A stretch of DNA of 64,000 nt from Luteimonas gilva (lineage in GTDB: Bacteria > Pseudomonadota > Gammaproteobacteria > Xanthomonadales > Xanthomonadaceae): positions 992,001 to 1,056,000 of the forward strand of contig NZ_SZUA01000002.1 in NCBI RefSeq assembly GCF_005239095.1. Direction: 5' to 3'. Positions within the stretch are counted from its first letter, which is position 1; each line of letters begins with the position of its first letter. The position numbers and the translations under genes were made by a program. Of this stretch, positions 38,139-46,333 are shown in pieces. The notes under the pieces were generated by a model. The model saw only the letters and a program-made list of their open reading frames with translations. It made no database searches and was not told the DNA's origin.

Positions 38139-38684
38139 TTACTCGCCTTTCTTGCGAGACGACTCGAAACTACCGCCCCAATCTTTCGGCAGGGTTCCAA
38201 CGCTGCAGAAACGATGGAACGAGTGCGACCAGTCCGAGACGCGCTCCGCCAGACCGTGTTTCACCGGGTTGAAGTGGATGTAGTCGATATGGCGCGACAG
38301 GTCCGTCTCGTCGCGGATCGCATATTCCCAGAAACGAGGTTGCCAGACGGCACGTTCGTTGCGGCGTCTGCGGCGGGCATTGAAGCCACGTGCAGAGAGT
38401 GCGGCGGTGAATTGGGTCTTGATGAGCCTCCAGCGCATTGAATAGGCGGTATCGCCTTCCGGCAATGTCCACAGGCAGTGCAGGTGGTCCGGCAGAACAA
38501 CGATGGCGTCGGTGCGGAACGGATGCCGCTTCTGTATACCGACGTAAGCTTGGCGAAGGCCTTCGATATGTTCCGTCAGCAGCCGCTGCGAGCGATCATT
38601 GAGCGTCAGTGTGAAGAAATACGTATGGCCAGGAAGGCGTTGTCGGCGATAGAGGACCATGTAGCCATGGTCGCCGCTCGGCAT
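38139..38684 (-). CDS. REP-associated tyrosine transposase (RAYT)
   Basis: A 181-residue single-strand transposase of the IS200-like Y1 family. The HUH motif is HLH at 67-69 (LPDHLHCLW) and the catalytic tyrosine is Tyr135 (YIHFNPVKHGL); YRRQRLPGHTYFFTLTL opens the fold. These proteins are single-copy or low-copy, are not mobile themselves, and cut and join REP elements. Three copies of a REP with AGCCCGGG and GATACCCGGG flank the gene within 50 bases on one side and 100 on the other. A shorter start at 38660 (MVLYRRQRL) is possible. No transposon ends are seen. Confidence 0.92.
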   Translation of the reverse strand: MPSGDHGYMVLYRRQRLPGHTYFFTLTLNDRSQRLLTEHIEGLRQAYVGIQKRHPFRTDAIVVLPDHLHCLWTLPEGDTAYSMRWRLIKTQFTAALSARGFNARRRRRNERAVWQPRFWEYAIRDETDLSRHIDYIHFNPVKHGLAERVSDWSHSFHRFCSVGTLPKDWGGSFESSRKKGE

Positions 38685-38724
38685 GCCGACATGGAATCGG
38701 GATATGACCTATCGCCATGTCAGA

Positions 38725-38757
38725 GTAGCCCGGGTGGAGCGAAGCGATACCCGGGAC
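38725..38757. repeat. REP element, right of the RAYT gene (first of an inverted pair)
   Basis: GTAGCCCGGGTGGAGCGAAG then CGATACCCGGG, same family as the one at 38085-38118. It is paired with the inverted copy at 38781-38813. Confidence 0.9.
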
Positions 38758-38780
38758 GCTATCTATGCGCGCCAAAAAAA

Positions 38781-38813
38781 GCCCCGGGTATCGCTTCGCT
38801 CCACCCGGGCTAC
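38781..38813. repeat. REP element, inverted second of the pair
   Basis: GCCCCGGGTATCGCTTCGCT then CCACCCGGGCTAC, the reverse complement of the copy at 38725-38757, 24 bases apart. The two form a BIME-like pair between the RAYT and EF-G-like genes. The last bases lie next to the stop codon of the EF-G-like gene. Confidence 0.9.
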
Positions 38814-38815
38814 GG

Positions 38816-40864
38816 TTAATCTTCCTCGTGTTTCGGCTTGTAAGCCTCGACGAGCTTCTGCTGCACCGCGGCGGGCACCGGTTCGTAATGGCTGAAATCC
38901 AGCGAATAGCGCCCGCGTCCGGCGGTGACCGACTTCAGCTCGGCCGCATAGCCTTCCAACTCGGACAGCGGCACTTGCGCCTTGACCACGATCTCGCCGC
39001 CGCGCGCCGAATCGGTGCCGTTGATGCGCGCGCGCTTGCTGGCCAGGCCGCCGCTGATGTCGCCCATGTGCTGTTCGGGCGCGTTGACGTCCAGGTCGAC
39101 GATCGGTTCGAGCACCTGCGGCTTGGCTTTGCCGATCGCGTCCAGGAACGCCTTCTTGCCCGCGGCGACGAAGGCGACTTCCTTGCTGTCGACCGGATGG
39201 TGCTTGCCGTCGTAGACGATCACGCGCACGTCCTGCATCGGATAGCCGGCGATCGCGCCGCCCGACAGCACCTGACGCACGCCTTTCTCGACCGCGGGCA
39301 GGAATTGGCCCGGAATCGTGCCGCCTTTGACCTCGTCGACGAATTCGAAGCCGCCGCCGCGCGGCAGCGGTTCGATGCGCAGGAACACCTCGCCGAACTG
39401 ACCGGCGCCGCCGGTCTGCTTCTTGTGGCGATGATGGCCCTCGGCCTTGGCGCTGACCGTTTCGCGGTAGGCGATGCGCGGCGGGCGGGTCGTCACGTCG
39501 ACGGCGTACTTGTCCTTCAAACGTTGCAGATTGACCCGCAAATGCAGATCCGACAGGCCGCGGATCACGGTCTCGTTGGTTTCGGCCTCGTGCTCGACGT
39601 GGAAGCAGGGGTCTTCCTCGGCCAGCTTGTGCAACGCGGTGGCCAGCTTCTGTTCCTGGCCCTTGCTGGCGGCGTTGATCGCCAAACCGAACATCGGCTT
39701 GGGGAACGACAGCGGCGCCAGGTGGATGTGGTCCTCGTCGTGGCTGTCGTGCAGCACCGCGTCGAAGTGGAGCTCGTCGACCTTGGCGACCGCGGCGATG
39801 TCGCCGGGCACCGCCTGCGCGATTTCGGTGTGGTCCTTGCCCTTCAGCTTGAACAGGTGCGCGACCTTGAACGGCTTCTTGCCGTCGTCGACGAACAGTT
39901 GGGTGTCCTTCTTCACCGTGCCTTGGTAGACGCGGAATACGCCGAGCTTGCCGACGAAGGGATCGTTGACGATGCGGAACACGTCGGCGATGACGTGCGC
40001 CTTGGCGTCCGGTTTCGCTTCGATGGTCTGCGCGCCGTCTCCGGCGCCTTTCCGGAACGGCGGCGGATTGGCTTCGCCGGGATGCGGGAACAGCTTCTCG
40101 GCGATGTCCAGCAATTCTTTGGTGCCGGCGCCGCTGCGCGCCGACACGAAACAGACCGGCACCAGATGGCCTTCGCGCAGGCATTGTTCGAAAGCGTCGT
40201 GCAATTCCTGGCCGCTCAGGCCGGATTCGCCCAAATCGAGATAGTGGTCCATCACCGTTTCGTTGATCTCGACCACTTGGTCGATGATCTTCTGGTGCCA
40301 ATCGGCGACCGGACCGAGATCGCTCTCGCCCGAAGACTGGCCGAAGCAGTCGACCACCTTCTTGCCGCCGTCCGCCGGCAAGTTCAGCGGCAACACTTCT
40401 TGGCCGAAGGTCTCGCGCAGATCGTCGAGCAAGCGGGCGATGTTGGCGCCTTCGTGGTCGATCTTGTTGACCACGATCGCCCGGCACAGATTTCGCGCCT
40501 TGGCGTGCTCCATCATCCGCCTCGTCCCGTAGCCGATGCCCGCGTCGGCGTCGACCACGATCGCGACGGTCTCCACCGCGGCCAGCGCCGAAAGGGTGGG
40601 GCCGCGGAAATCGGGATAGCCGGGCGTGTCGATCAGATTGACGTGGATGCCTGCATGGTCGGTGCTGGCGATGGCGGCGTCGATAGAGTGGCCGCGTTCC
40701 TTTTCCAGCGGATCGAAGTCGGAGACCGTGGTGCCGCGTTCGATCGTGCCTGCCGTCTGGACGGTGCCGCCGGCATGCAGCAGGGCTTCGAAAAGCGTTG
40801 TTTTGCCGGCGCCAGGGTGGCCCGCGAGAGCCACGTTGCGGATTTGTTCTGTGCTGTAGGACAT
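38816..40864 (-). CDS. Elongation factor G-like GTPase
   Basis: A 682-residue translational GTPase. The G1 loop is GHPGAGKTT at 15-23, where canonical EF-G has AHIDAGKTT; G2 and G3 follow with ERGTTVSDFDPLEKERGHSI and NLIDTPGYPDF, and G4 is VNKIDHE. The later EF-G domains are present (HHKKQTGGAGQFGEVFLRIE, AGYPMQDVRVIVYDGKHHPV, GDISGGLASKRARI). It is shorter than the main EF-G (about 700), and the replaced G1 residues mark the EF-G-like subfamily found as a second copy in many bacteria. The main fusA usually lies in the str operon, not here, so this is most likely the paralogue; its role is unclear. Confidence 0.9.
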   Translation of the reverse strand: MSYSTEQIRNVALAGHPGAGKTTLFEALLHAGGTVQTAGTIERGTTVSDFDPLEKERGHSIDAAIASTDHAGIHVNLIDTPGYPDFRGPTLSALAAVETVAIVVDADAGIGYGTRRMMEHAKARNLCRAIVVNKIDHEGANIARLLDDLRETFGQEVLPLNLPADGGKKVVDCFGQSSGESDLGPVADWHQKIIDQVVEINETVMDHYLDLGESGLSGQELHDAFEQCLREGHLVPVCFVSARSGAGTKELLDIAEKLFPHPGEANPPPFRKGAGDGAQTIEAKPDAKAHVIADVFRIVNDPFVGKLGVFRVYQGTVKKDTQLFVDDGKKPFKVAHLFKLKGKDHTEIAQAVPGDIAAVAKVDELHFDAVLHDSHDEDHIHLAPLSFPKPMFGLAINAASKGQEQKLATALHKLAEEDPCFHVEHEAETNETVIRGLSDLHLRVNLQRLKDKYAVDVTTRPPRIAYRETVSAKAEGHHRHKKQTGGAGQFGEVFLRIEPLPRGGGFEFVDEVKGGTIPGQFLPAVEKGVRQVLSGGAIAGYPMQDVRVIVYDGKHHPVDSKEVAFVAAGKKAFLDAIGKAKPQVLEPIVDLDVNAPEQHMGDISGGLASKRARINGTDSARGGEIVVKAQVPLSELEGYAAELKSVTAGRGRYSLDFSHYEPVPAAVQQKLVEAYKPKHEED

Positions 40865-41106
40865 GAGTCCGTCTCTCCCTTGGCTGGGTCGAAGAGGACG
40901 TCATGGTCGGCATGCGGAGGGCGCTGCCGGATCGCTTTGCCGAGGCAGGCGAGCCGCGCGCCGGTCATGGCGGAAGGACACCTTAGCGCGGGCGCGCCGC
41001 GATGCCCAGACCCATTGCCGCTGCGCCGCAACATGGCAACGCTTCAATAACATTCCGCCGATTAGTCTGATCGGCGATTGCGGCATCCACCCTCACGGAG
41101 AACGAT

Positions 41107-41538
41107 ATGGGCATCTCGCGCCACGCCACCGCGCATTGGGAAGGCGACCTGAAAACCGGCCAGGGCCAGCTGAGCACCCCGCAAAGCGGTCTGATGGACA
41201 ACACCCGTTACGGCTTCAACAGCCGCTTCGGCGACGTCAAAGGCACCAATCCGGAAGAACTGATCGCCGCCGCGCACGCCGGCTGCTTCACCATGGCCTT
41301 GTCAGCCAAGCTCACCGAAGCCGGGCATCCGCCGGAAGCCTTGGACACGCGCGCCGAAGTGGACCTGTCGATGGAAGGCGGACCGACGATCAGCGCGATC
41401 CGGCTGAAGACCAAAGCCAAGATCCCCGGCATCGACGCGGCCAAATTCCGCGCGGTGGCCGACGACGCCAAGCAGAACTGCCCGGTGTCCAAAGCGCTGA
41501 GCGCGGTGCCGATCACGCTGGAAGCGGAGTTGGTCTGA
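41107..41538 (+). CDS. OsmC family peroxiredoxin
   Basis: A 143-residue OsmC/Ohr-type peroxidase that reduces organic hydroperoxides with two cysteines. Both redox cysteines are visible in AHAGCFTMALSAKL (near 60) and QNCPVSKALSAV (near 125), with FNSRFGDVKGTNPEELIAAA before them, as in the OsmC subgroup. The N-terminus MGISRHATAHWEGDLKTGQG matches OsmC. The gene stands alone, followed by a long family C repeat, and has a purine-rich ribosome site ahead of the ATG. Confidence 0.93.
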   Translation: MGISRHATAHWEGDLKTGQGQLSTPQSGLMDNTRYGFNSRFGDVKGTNPEELIAAAHAGCFTMALSAKLTEAGHPPEALDTRAEVDLSMEGGPTISAIRLKTKAKIPGIDAAKFRAVADDAKQNCPVSKALSAVPITLEAELV

Positions 41539-41553
41539 CGGCTTCCGCTTGAG

Positions 41554-41723
41554 CCCTCTCCCGCTTGCGGGAGAGGGTTGGGTGAGGGCGCGCAAAGGCG
41601 CACATCGCCGCGTCCGTTTCATTTTTTCGGTGCTTTGAACGATCTTGAGGATCCGATAGTTTCGTCGCGATCGGCTGCCCCGCGCGCCCTCACCCTAGCC
41701 CTCTCCCGCAAGCGGGAGAGGGG
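41554..41723. repeat. Long inverted repeat, family C
   Basis: Outer hairpins CCCTCTCCCGCTTGCGGGAG on the left and CCTCTCCCGCAAGCGGGAGA on the right, with the inner arms GTGAGGGCGCG and CGCGCCCTCAC. It lies between two convergent genes. Closest to the copy at 2914-3073. Confidence 0.85.
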
Positions 41724-41726
41724 AGG

Positions 41727-43688
41727 CTATTCGCCCAAACTCAAACTCAGCATCACTCTGCGCTCGGGTTCGTAGGACTGAATGCCGCTGCCGCCGACGA
41801 TCCAGGCGTATTTGTTGGTCGCGTTGTACACCCGCATGCGCAAGGCAGCCGGTTTGCCGCCGAGCGAAAAGCGATAGCGCGCGCCGACGTTGAGTAAGGT
41901 ATAGCCGGGCGTCCGGCGCAGGTTGCGGTCGTCCGCCGGCTTGGGCCCGTAATAAGTGGCGTCGGCATCGAGCGAGAAGCCGCGCCACGCCGGCGGCGCG
42001 TAGTCGAAGCTGGCCAGCGCCAGCTTCGACGAACGTCCGACGGGACGTTCGCCGATGTCTCCGGATTCCACGCGCTCGCCGCTCAGCCGCAGCTTCATCC
42101 ACGAAGCGCCGGCCACGACCCGCAGGCCTTCGGCCAATTCGCCGGCGGCGGAAAGCTCGATGCCGCGATGCTCCACATCTTCCATGAAACGGTAGACGCC
42201 GTTCGCGTCGAAACCCGGATCGGGCTTGCGGATCCGGAATACGGTGCCGAGCAGCGTCAGCGCCGGCGCCGGTTGCCATTTCGCGCCGACTTCCGATTGG
42301 CGCGCCAGGATCGGCGGCAGCGCTTCGAAACGGTTGCTCGCGTTCTCGGGCGCGATGCCGGCCTCTTCGATGCCGCGCGTAGTGGCGGCGAACGCCGTGA
42401 TCCGTTGCGATAGCGGCACGACGATCGCCCCATTGTGAAGCCAGGCTTGCGAACGCCGCGCGCTGCTCGCGCCGTCGGCGGGGAACGCCGTTTCGTCGAT
42501 GCCCACGCGGCGCAGCCCCACGTTGGCGGCGAAGCCGTTGCGATGGCGGAATTGCCAGCCCAGCCCGGCTTCGCGCTGCTCGACGCGGGCGCGCGATTGC
42601 CGCTCCTCCGCGTCTTCCGGCGCAGGCAGCGACGGCACATCGCCCCAAATCGAAGCGGGACCGACGGCGAACGTCGAGACGCGCGGGCTGCGGTAGTCCG
42701 AGCGCCTGGCGCGGGCCAGCAGAACCAGTTCGTTGCGATGCGTCGCGCGCGTCCAATCGCGGCGCGCGACGCTTTCGAGCGCGCGCGAATCGATGCCGCG
42801 GTCGCGCGCGACCACGACCGAAGCGTCGGCGCGGCCTTCCGCGTCGATGCTGTCGAACAGGTTGAAGTCCGAACGCGGACGGTCGACGCGCGAGCGGATC
42901 GCCGAGAACGCGTAGTCCCAAGCGTTGGCCTCCGCATCGGTCGCGACGATGAGGCCGGAGGTCGTGTTGCGCGTATCGAACCGCGACCATGTCTGGCCGA
43001 GATAACGCAGGCGGTCGGGTTCGGGCAGCCGCACGCCCGCGGCCGGCGCGAAGCCGACGTCGGTTTGATAGCGCTGCATGTAGACGCCGTGGAATCCGGT
43101 GGCTTGCCAGCGCTCGCCCCACCGCATCCGCGGCACGATGCCGGCGCTGCGGTACTTGGCTTCGTTGCCGAAGATGTAGCGCGCGCTCGGCGACCCCAAC
43201 GCGCCGCCGGCCACCGAGAAGCGGCCGTCGTCGCTGCGGCGCGCGAAGAAGGCGCGCAGATAAGGCCGCGGATTGCTGTCGAGCAGATGCTGGAAGCCCA
43301 GTTCCACGCGGGTGCGTTCGCGATCGCCCGAGAGCAACGAATATTGGACGATGCCCGAGGGCGCCGGAAAATCGAGCGGCAGGGCGCTGGCGCCGACCCG
43401 GATCTGCGACGAGGCGACGAGGGTGTCCGGCGGCGACGCCGCGCGCACGAAATAAGCGTCGCCGATCCGGTAATTCCCCGCTTGCTGCAGATCGAAGCCG
43501 CGCACCAGCGATTCGGAGTACAGGCCGATGCTTTCCTGACCGATGCGGCTGCCGAAAGCGTCGTCGGCGCCGCCGATCGCGTTGTCCTGGGCGCGCGCTT
43601 CGGCGGTGAGCAGGCCGAGCAGGGCGGCGCAGGCTTTCAGTTCGGGACGCGAAGCCCGTCGGAGGGCGGGAAAGTCGGAGGGCGGCAT
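41727..43688 (-). CDS. TonB-dependent receptor-like outer-membrane protein with reduced plug
   Basis: A 653-residue outer-membrane protein. The signal region is weak (ACAALLGLLTAEARAQ). The plug is short: only about 60 residues separate the leader from the barrel, with IGLYSESLVRGFDLQQAGNY and RIGDAYFVRAAS in place of the usual TonB box and full plug. The barrel has regular amphipathic strands and ends ERRVMLSLSLGE. It resembles a group of TonB-receptor-like proteins with the phrase GLYS..VRGF..QAGN..I. Divergent from a LysR gene at 43778 with 89 bases between, which suggests substrate-specific control. A longer start at 43745 is possible. Confidence 0.75.
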   Translation of the reverse strand: MPPSDFPALRRASRPELKACAALLGLLTAEARAQDNAIGGADDAFGSRIGQESIGLYSESLVRGFDLQQAGNYRIGDAYFVRAASPPDTLVASSQIRVGASALPLDFPAPSGIVQYSLLSGDRERTRVELGFQHLLDSNPRPYLRAFFARRSDDGRFSVAGGALGSPSARYIFGNEAKYRSAGIVPRMRWGERWQATGFHGVYMQRYQTDVGFAPAAGVRLPEPDRLRYLGQTWSRFDTRNTTSGLIVATDAEANAWDYAFSAIRSRVDRPRSDFNLFDSIDAEGRADASVVVARDRGIDSRALESVARRDWTRATHRNELVLLARARRSDYRSPRVSTFAVGPASIWGDVPSLPAPEDAEERQSRARVEQREAGLGWQFRHRNGFAANVGLRRVGIDETAFPADGASSARRSQAWLHNGAIVVPLSQRITAFAATTRGIEEAGIAPENASNRFEALPPILARQSEVGAKWQPAPALTLLGTVFRIRKPDPGFDANGVYRFMEDVEHRGIELSAAGELAEGLRVVAGASWMKLRLSGERVESGDIGERPVGRSSKLALASFDYAPPAWRGFSLDADATYYGPKPADDRNLRRTPGYTLLNVGARYRFSLGGKPAALRMRVYNATNKYAWIVGGSGIQSYEPERRVMLSLSLGE

Positions 43689-43777
43689 GAGGCGCGGTCG
43701 GCAGTCGGTATGCGCGCATGCTGTCGACGGTGCGGCTGTTGACATAGCGCAACGATCGATGATGAGCTGTGCGCGCC

Positions 43778-44674
43778 ATGCACAGCTCGCAGACCCTGCC
43801 GCCGCTGGACGGTTTGACCGCCGTGGTCGCCGCGCACCGCACCGGTTCCTTCACCGCGGCCGCCGAGTCGCTGGAGCTGACCCACGGCGCCGTGAGTCGG
43901 CGCGTGCAGGCGGTGGAACGCTGGCTGGGCACGCCACTGTTCGAACGTCATGGACGCGGCGTCCGGACGACGCCGGCCGGGCAGCGCTTCGTGGCCCAGG
44001 TCGAACAGGCCTTGGGCGCGATCCGCGATTCCGCGGACCGTTGGCGCCCGCGCCGCGAGTTGCCGACGGTGCGGATCAGCGTGGTGCCTTCCTTCGCGCG
44101 GTTGTGGTTGCTGCCGCGTTTGCCGGCGTTGCAGGAATCGCCGGCGCGGCGCCGCATCGAACTGCTGGTCGAGCATCGCGTCTCCGACCTCGCGGCGGGC
44201 GAAAGCGATCTGTCGGTGCGCTACGGCCGCGGCCAATGGCGCGGCGCGCGCGCGCAGTTGCTGTTCGCCGAACAATTGTTCCCGGTCGCCGCGCCGGAAC
44301 TGGCGGCGAACCTCGGCGGCCAAGCCAAGCCCGCGCGGTTGGCGGAGATGCCGCTGCTGCACGATTCGGACACCAGCCAGTGGCGCGCTTGGCTCGGCGA
44401 GCAGGGAGTGCGTTTCCGGGCCAAGGCGGCCGATCGGCGTTTCGAAGACTACGACTTGGTGCTGGCCGCGGCGCAGGCGGGCCTGGGCGTCGCGCTGCTG
44501 CGCTCGCCTTTGGCCGATCAGGCGCTCGCGCAAGGCGGATTGGTGCGCGTGTCGCGGCAGGCGATCCGCAACGTCGCCGGCCACTATGTCGTGTCGTCGG
44601 CCAGCGAAGACCGCGTCGCCGTGCTGCAAGTCGCGGATCTGTTGCTGTCGATGACGGCGGCGCTGCGGCGATGA
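43778..44674 (+). CDS. LysR family transcriptional regulator
   Basis: A 298-residue DNA-binding regulator. The helix-turn-helix is GSFTAAAESLELTHGAVSRR at about 24-43, followed by VQAVERWLGTPLFERHGRGV. The effector-binding domain begins RISVVPSFARLWLLPRL and contains LVLAAAQAGLGVALLRSPLA, as in the GcvA-like subgroup. It is divergent from the TonB-receptor-like gene, the usual layout when a LysR protein controls its neighbour. The ATG is at 43778; a GTG three codons upstream is also in frame. Its stop overlaps the hydrolase gene (ATGA). Confidence 0.92.
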   Translation: MHSSQTLPPLDGLTAVVAAHRTGSFTAAAESLELTHGAVSRRVQAVERWLGTPLFERHGRGVRTTPAGQRFVAQVEQALGAIRDSADRWRPRRELPTVRISVVPSFARLWLLPRLPALQESPARRRIELLVEHRVSDLAAGESDLSVRYGRGQWRGARAQLLFAEQLFPVAAPELAANLGGQAKPARLAEMPLLHDSDTSQWRAWLGEQGVRFRAKAADRRFEDYDLVLAAAQAGLGVALLRSPLADQALAQGGLVRVSRQAIRNVAGHYVVSSASEDRVAVLQVADLLLSMTAALRR

Positions 44675-45345
44675 AGTCGGCCCTGCTGCTGCACGGCGCC
44701 GGCGGCGGCGCTTGGGAATGGAATCTTTGGCGCGGCGTGCTGCAGGCGCATGGTGTGGAAGTCGCGGCGCCCGACTTGCAACCCGCTGCCGCGGGTTTGT
44801 CCGCGACGGCGTGGTCCGATTATCTGGCGCAAGCGCAAGAAGCCCTGCTCGCGCTGCCGCGCCCGCGCGCCGCGATCGGCGCCAGCTTGGGAGGCTTGTT
44901 GGCCGCAGCGATCGCCGAGGCGGCCGATGCCTTGGTGCTGGTGAATCCGCTGCCGCCAGCGCCCTGGCACGGGCAAGTGCCGCAGCGCGTGCGCGCGGGC
45001 GTGATTCCGTGGCGCCGCGAAGCGCGGCTGTCGTCCACGCGGCGCGCGCTGCCCGACGCCGATGCGGCGAGCGCGCTGTACGCGTTTCGGCGCTGGCGCG
45101 ACGAGAGCGGTTTGGCCCTGCGCGAAGCGGCGGCCGGCGTCGCGATCGCGCGGCCGCATTGCCGGGTGCTTTGCATCGTTTCCGAAGACGACGAGGACGT
45201 ACCGGCCGCCGTCACGGCGGCTTGGGCGCAAAACTGGAGCGCCGAACTGATCCGCCTTGATTCGGCCAGTCACGTCGGCGCCTTGCTCGGCCGCAGCGCG
45301 GCGGACGCCGCTGGGCAAACGGCGGCTTGGCTGTCGGCCAGGTGA
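44671..45345 (+). CDS. Alpha/beta hydrolase
   Basis: A 224-residue soluble hydrolase. The oxyanion loop is LLHGAGGGAWEW at the start, the nucleophile elbow GASLGG (Ser near 73) is in the middle, and a distal His in SASHVGALLG completes the triad. VLCIVSEDDEDVPAAVT gives the Asp. No cap domain is obvious, so it is a small esterase- or lipase-like enzyme with an unknown substrate. The ATG overlaps the LysR stop by four bases, so it is made with the regulator. Confidence 0.88.
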   Translation: MKSALLLHGAGGGAWEWNLWRGVLQAHGVEVAAPDLQPAAAGLSATAWSDYLAQAQEALLALPRPRAAIGASLGGLLAAAIAEAADALVLVNPLPPAPWHGQVPQRVRAGVIPWRREARLSSTRRALPDADAASALYAFRRWRDESGLALREAAAGVAIARPHCRVLCIVSEDDEDVPAAVTAAWAQNWSAELIRLDSASHVGALLGRSAADAAGQTAAWLSAR

Positions 45346-45448
45346 ATACGCCGGAGGTCCGATCGCTGTAATCGGTTTCGATTCAGCACGCCTTTACCGG
45401 CCGAGCCCTAGTTTGCGAACCGCGCCCTTCCGGCGTCCGGAGCACACC

Positions 45449-46183
45449 ATGAAACGCCTCGCCACTTCGATCCTCGCCCTGGGTTTGGTCGCCGCCGTCG
45501 GCACCGCCTCGGCGCAGTCGTCGGGGTATTACTCCCAGTACGGCCAGCCGACCGTCGACCGTTACGGCCAGTCCTCGGGCAGTTATTACGACTATGCGCG
45601 CGTGCTGCGCGTGGATCCGGTGATCCAATCCGGCTACGGCAACAGCAACACCGGCTACTACCGCAACGATCAGCAGCGTTGCTACACGCGCAACGACGGT
45701 TACGTTTACGACGACGGCTACGACGGCAGCAATGGTTACGGCCGCGACGGCTATTACGACCGCGACGGTTATCGCCGCAACGAGGGTTATTACGGCAACG
45801 ACGGCTATCGCGGCACCGAAACCGGCCGCACCGTCGCCACCGTGGTCGGCGGCGTGGTTGGCGCGGTGATCGGCAGCAAGGTCGGCGGCGGTTCCGGGCG
45901 CTACGTCGCTTCGGCGCTGGGCACCATGGCCGGCGGCATGGCCGGCCGCGCGATCTACGACCAGAACGCGCGCCAACGCCGCAACGCCAGCGTCACCGTC
46001 TGCGATCCAGAGCCGGTGCGCGACGGTTATCGCGGCAACGATTACGGCTACAGCCGGGTCAACGACGGCCGCGTGTCCGGCTACGACGTCACCTACCAGT
46101 ACAACGGCCGCACCTACACCACTCGGACGGATTATCATCCCGGCGACAGGATCCGGGTCCGCGTCGACGTGCGGCCCGAGTGA
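45449..46183 (+). CDS. Exported glycine-zipper 2TM protein
   Basis: A 244-residue exported protein. The signal peptide ends GTASAQ. About 100 residues rich in Tyr, Gly, Asp and Asn follow (DDGYDGSNGYGRDGYYDRDG, RRNEGYYGNDGYRG), then a glycine-zipper hairpin (VVGGVVGAVIGSKVGGGSGR and LGTMAGGMAGRAIYDQ) typical of the 17-kDa surface antigen/2TM family. The C-terminal RVSGYDVTYQYNGRTYTTRT is the usual beta tail. It is probably a periplasmic or outer-membrane protein. A rho-independent terminator follows at 46210-46238. Confidence 0.85.
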   Translation: MKRLATSILALGLVAAVGTASAQSSGYYSQYGQPTVDRYGQSSGSYYDYARVLRVDPVIQSGYGNSNTGYYRNDQQRCYTRNDGYVYDDGYDGSNGYGRDGYYDRDGYRRNEGYYGNDGYRGTETGRTVATVVGGVVGAVIGSKVGGGSGRYVASALGTMAGGMAGRAIYDQNARQRRNASVTVCDPEPVRDGYRGNDYGYSRVNDGRVSGYDVTYQYNGRTYTTRTDYHPGDRIRVRVDVRPE

Positions 46184-46209
46184 TCGAACCGCTTTGCGTG
46201 GGAGAGTGG

Positions 46210-46238
46210 GAAGGGACCGAAAGGTCCCTTCTCTTTTT
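46210..46238 (+). terminator. Rho-independent terminator after the glycine-zipper gene
   Basis: A 9-base stem, GAAGGGACC and GGTCCCTTC, closes on a GAAA tetraloop and is followed by TCTTTTTCC. It is the clearest intrinsic terminator in the window. Confidence 0.92.
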
Positions 46239-46333
46239 CCGGACGCCGCGCGAGCCCGTTCCGTGACCGCTTAGGCGGCCGATGCCCATCGCCGCAGGGT
46301 AGGATCGGTCGCCGCGCCGCGCGAGGGGACGTT

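Noticed and set aside
38085-38813. An IS200-type insertion sequence
   Set aside because: The transposase is of the RAYT group and its neighbours are REPs. There are no left and right ends or target site typical of IS200/IS605.
38765-41050. An open frame of 761 codons opposite the EF-G-like gene
   Set aside because: It is a shadow of the real gene; the minus-strand protein has all G motifs.
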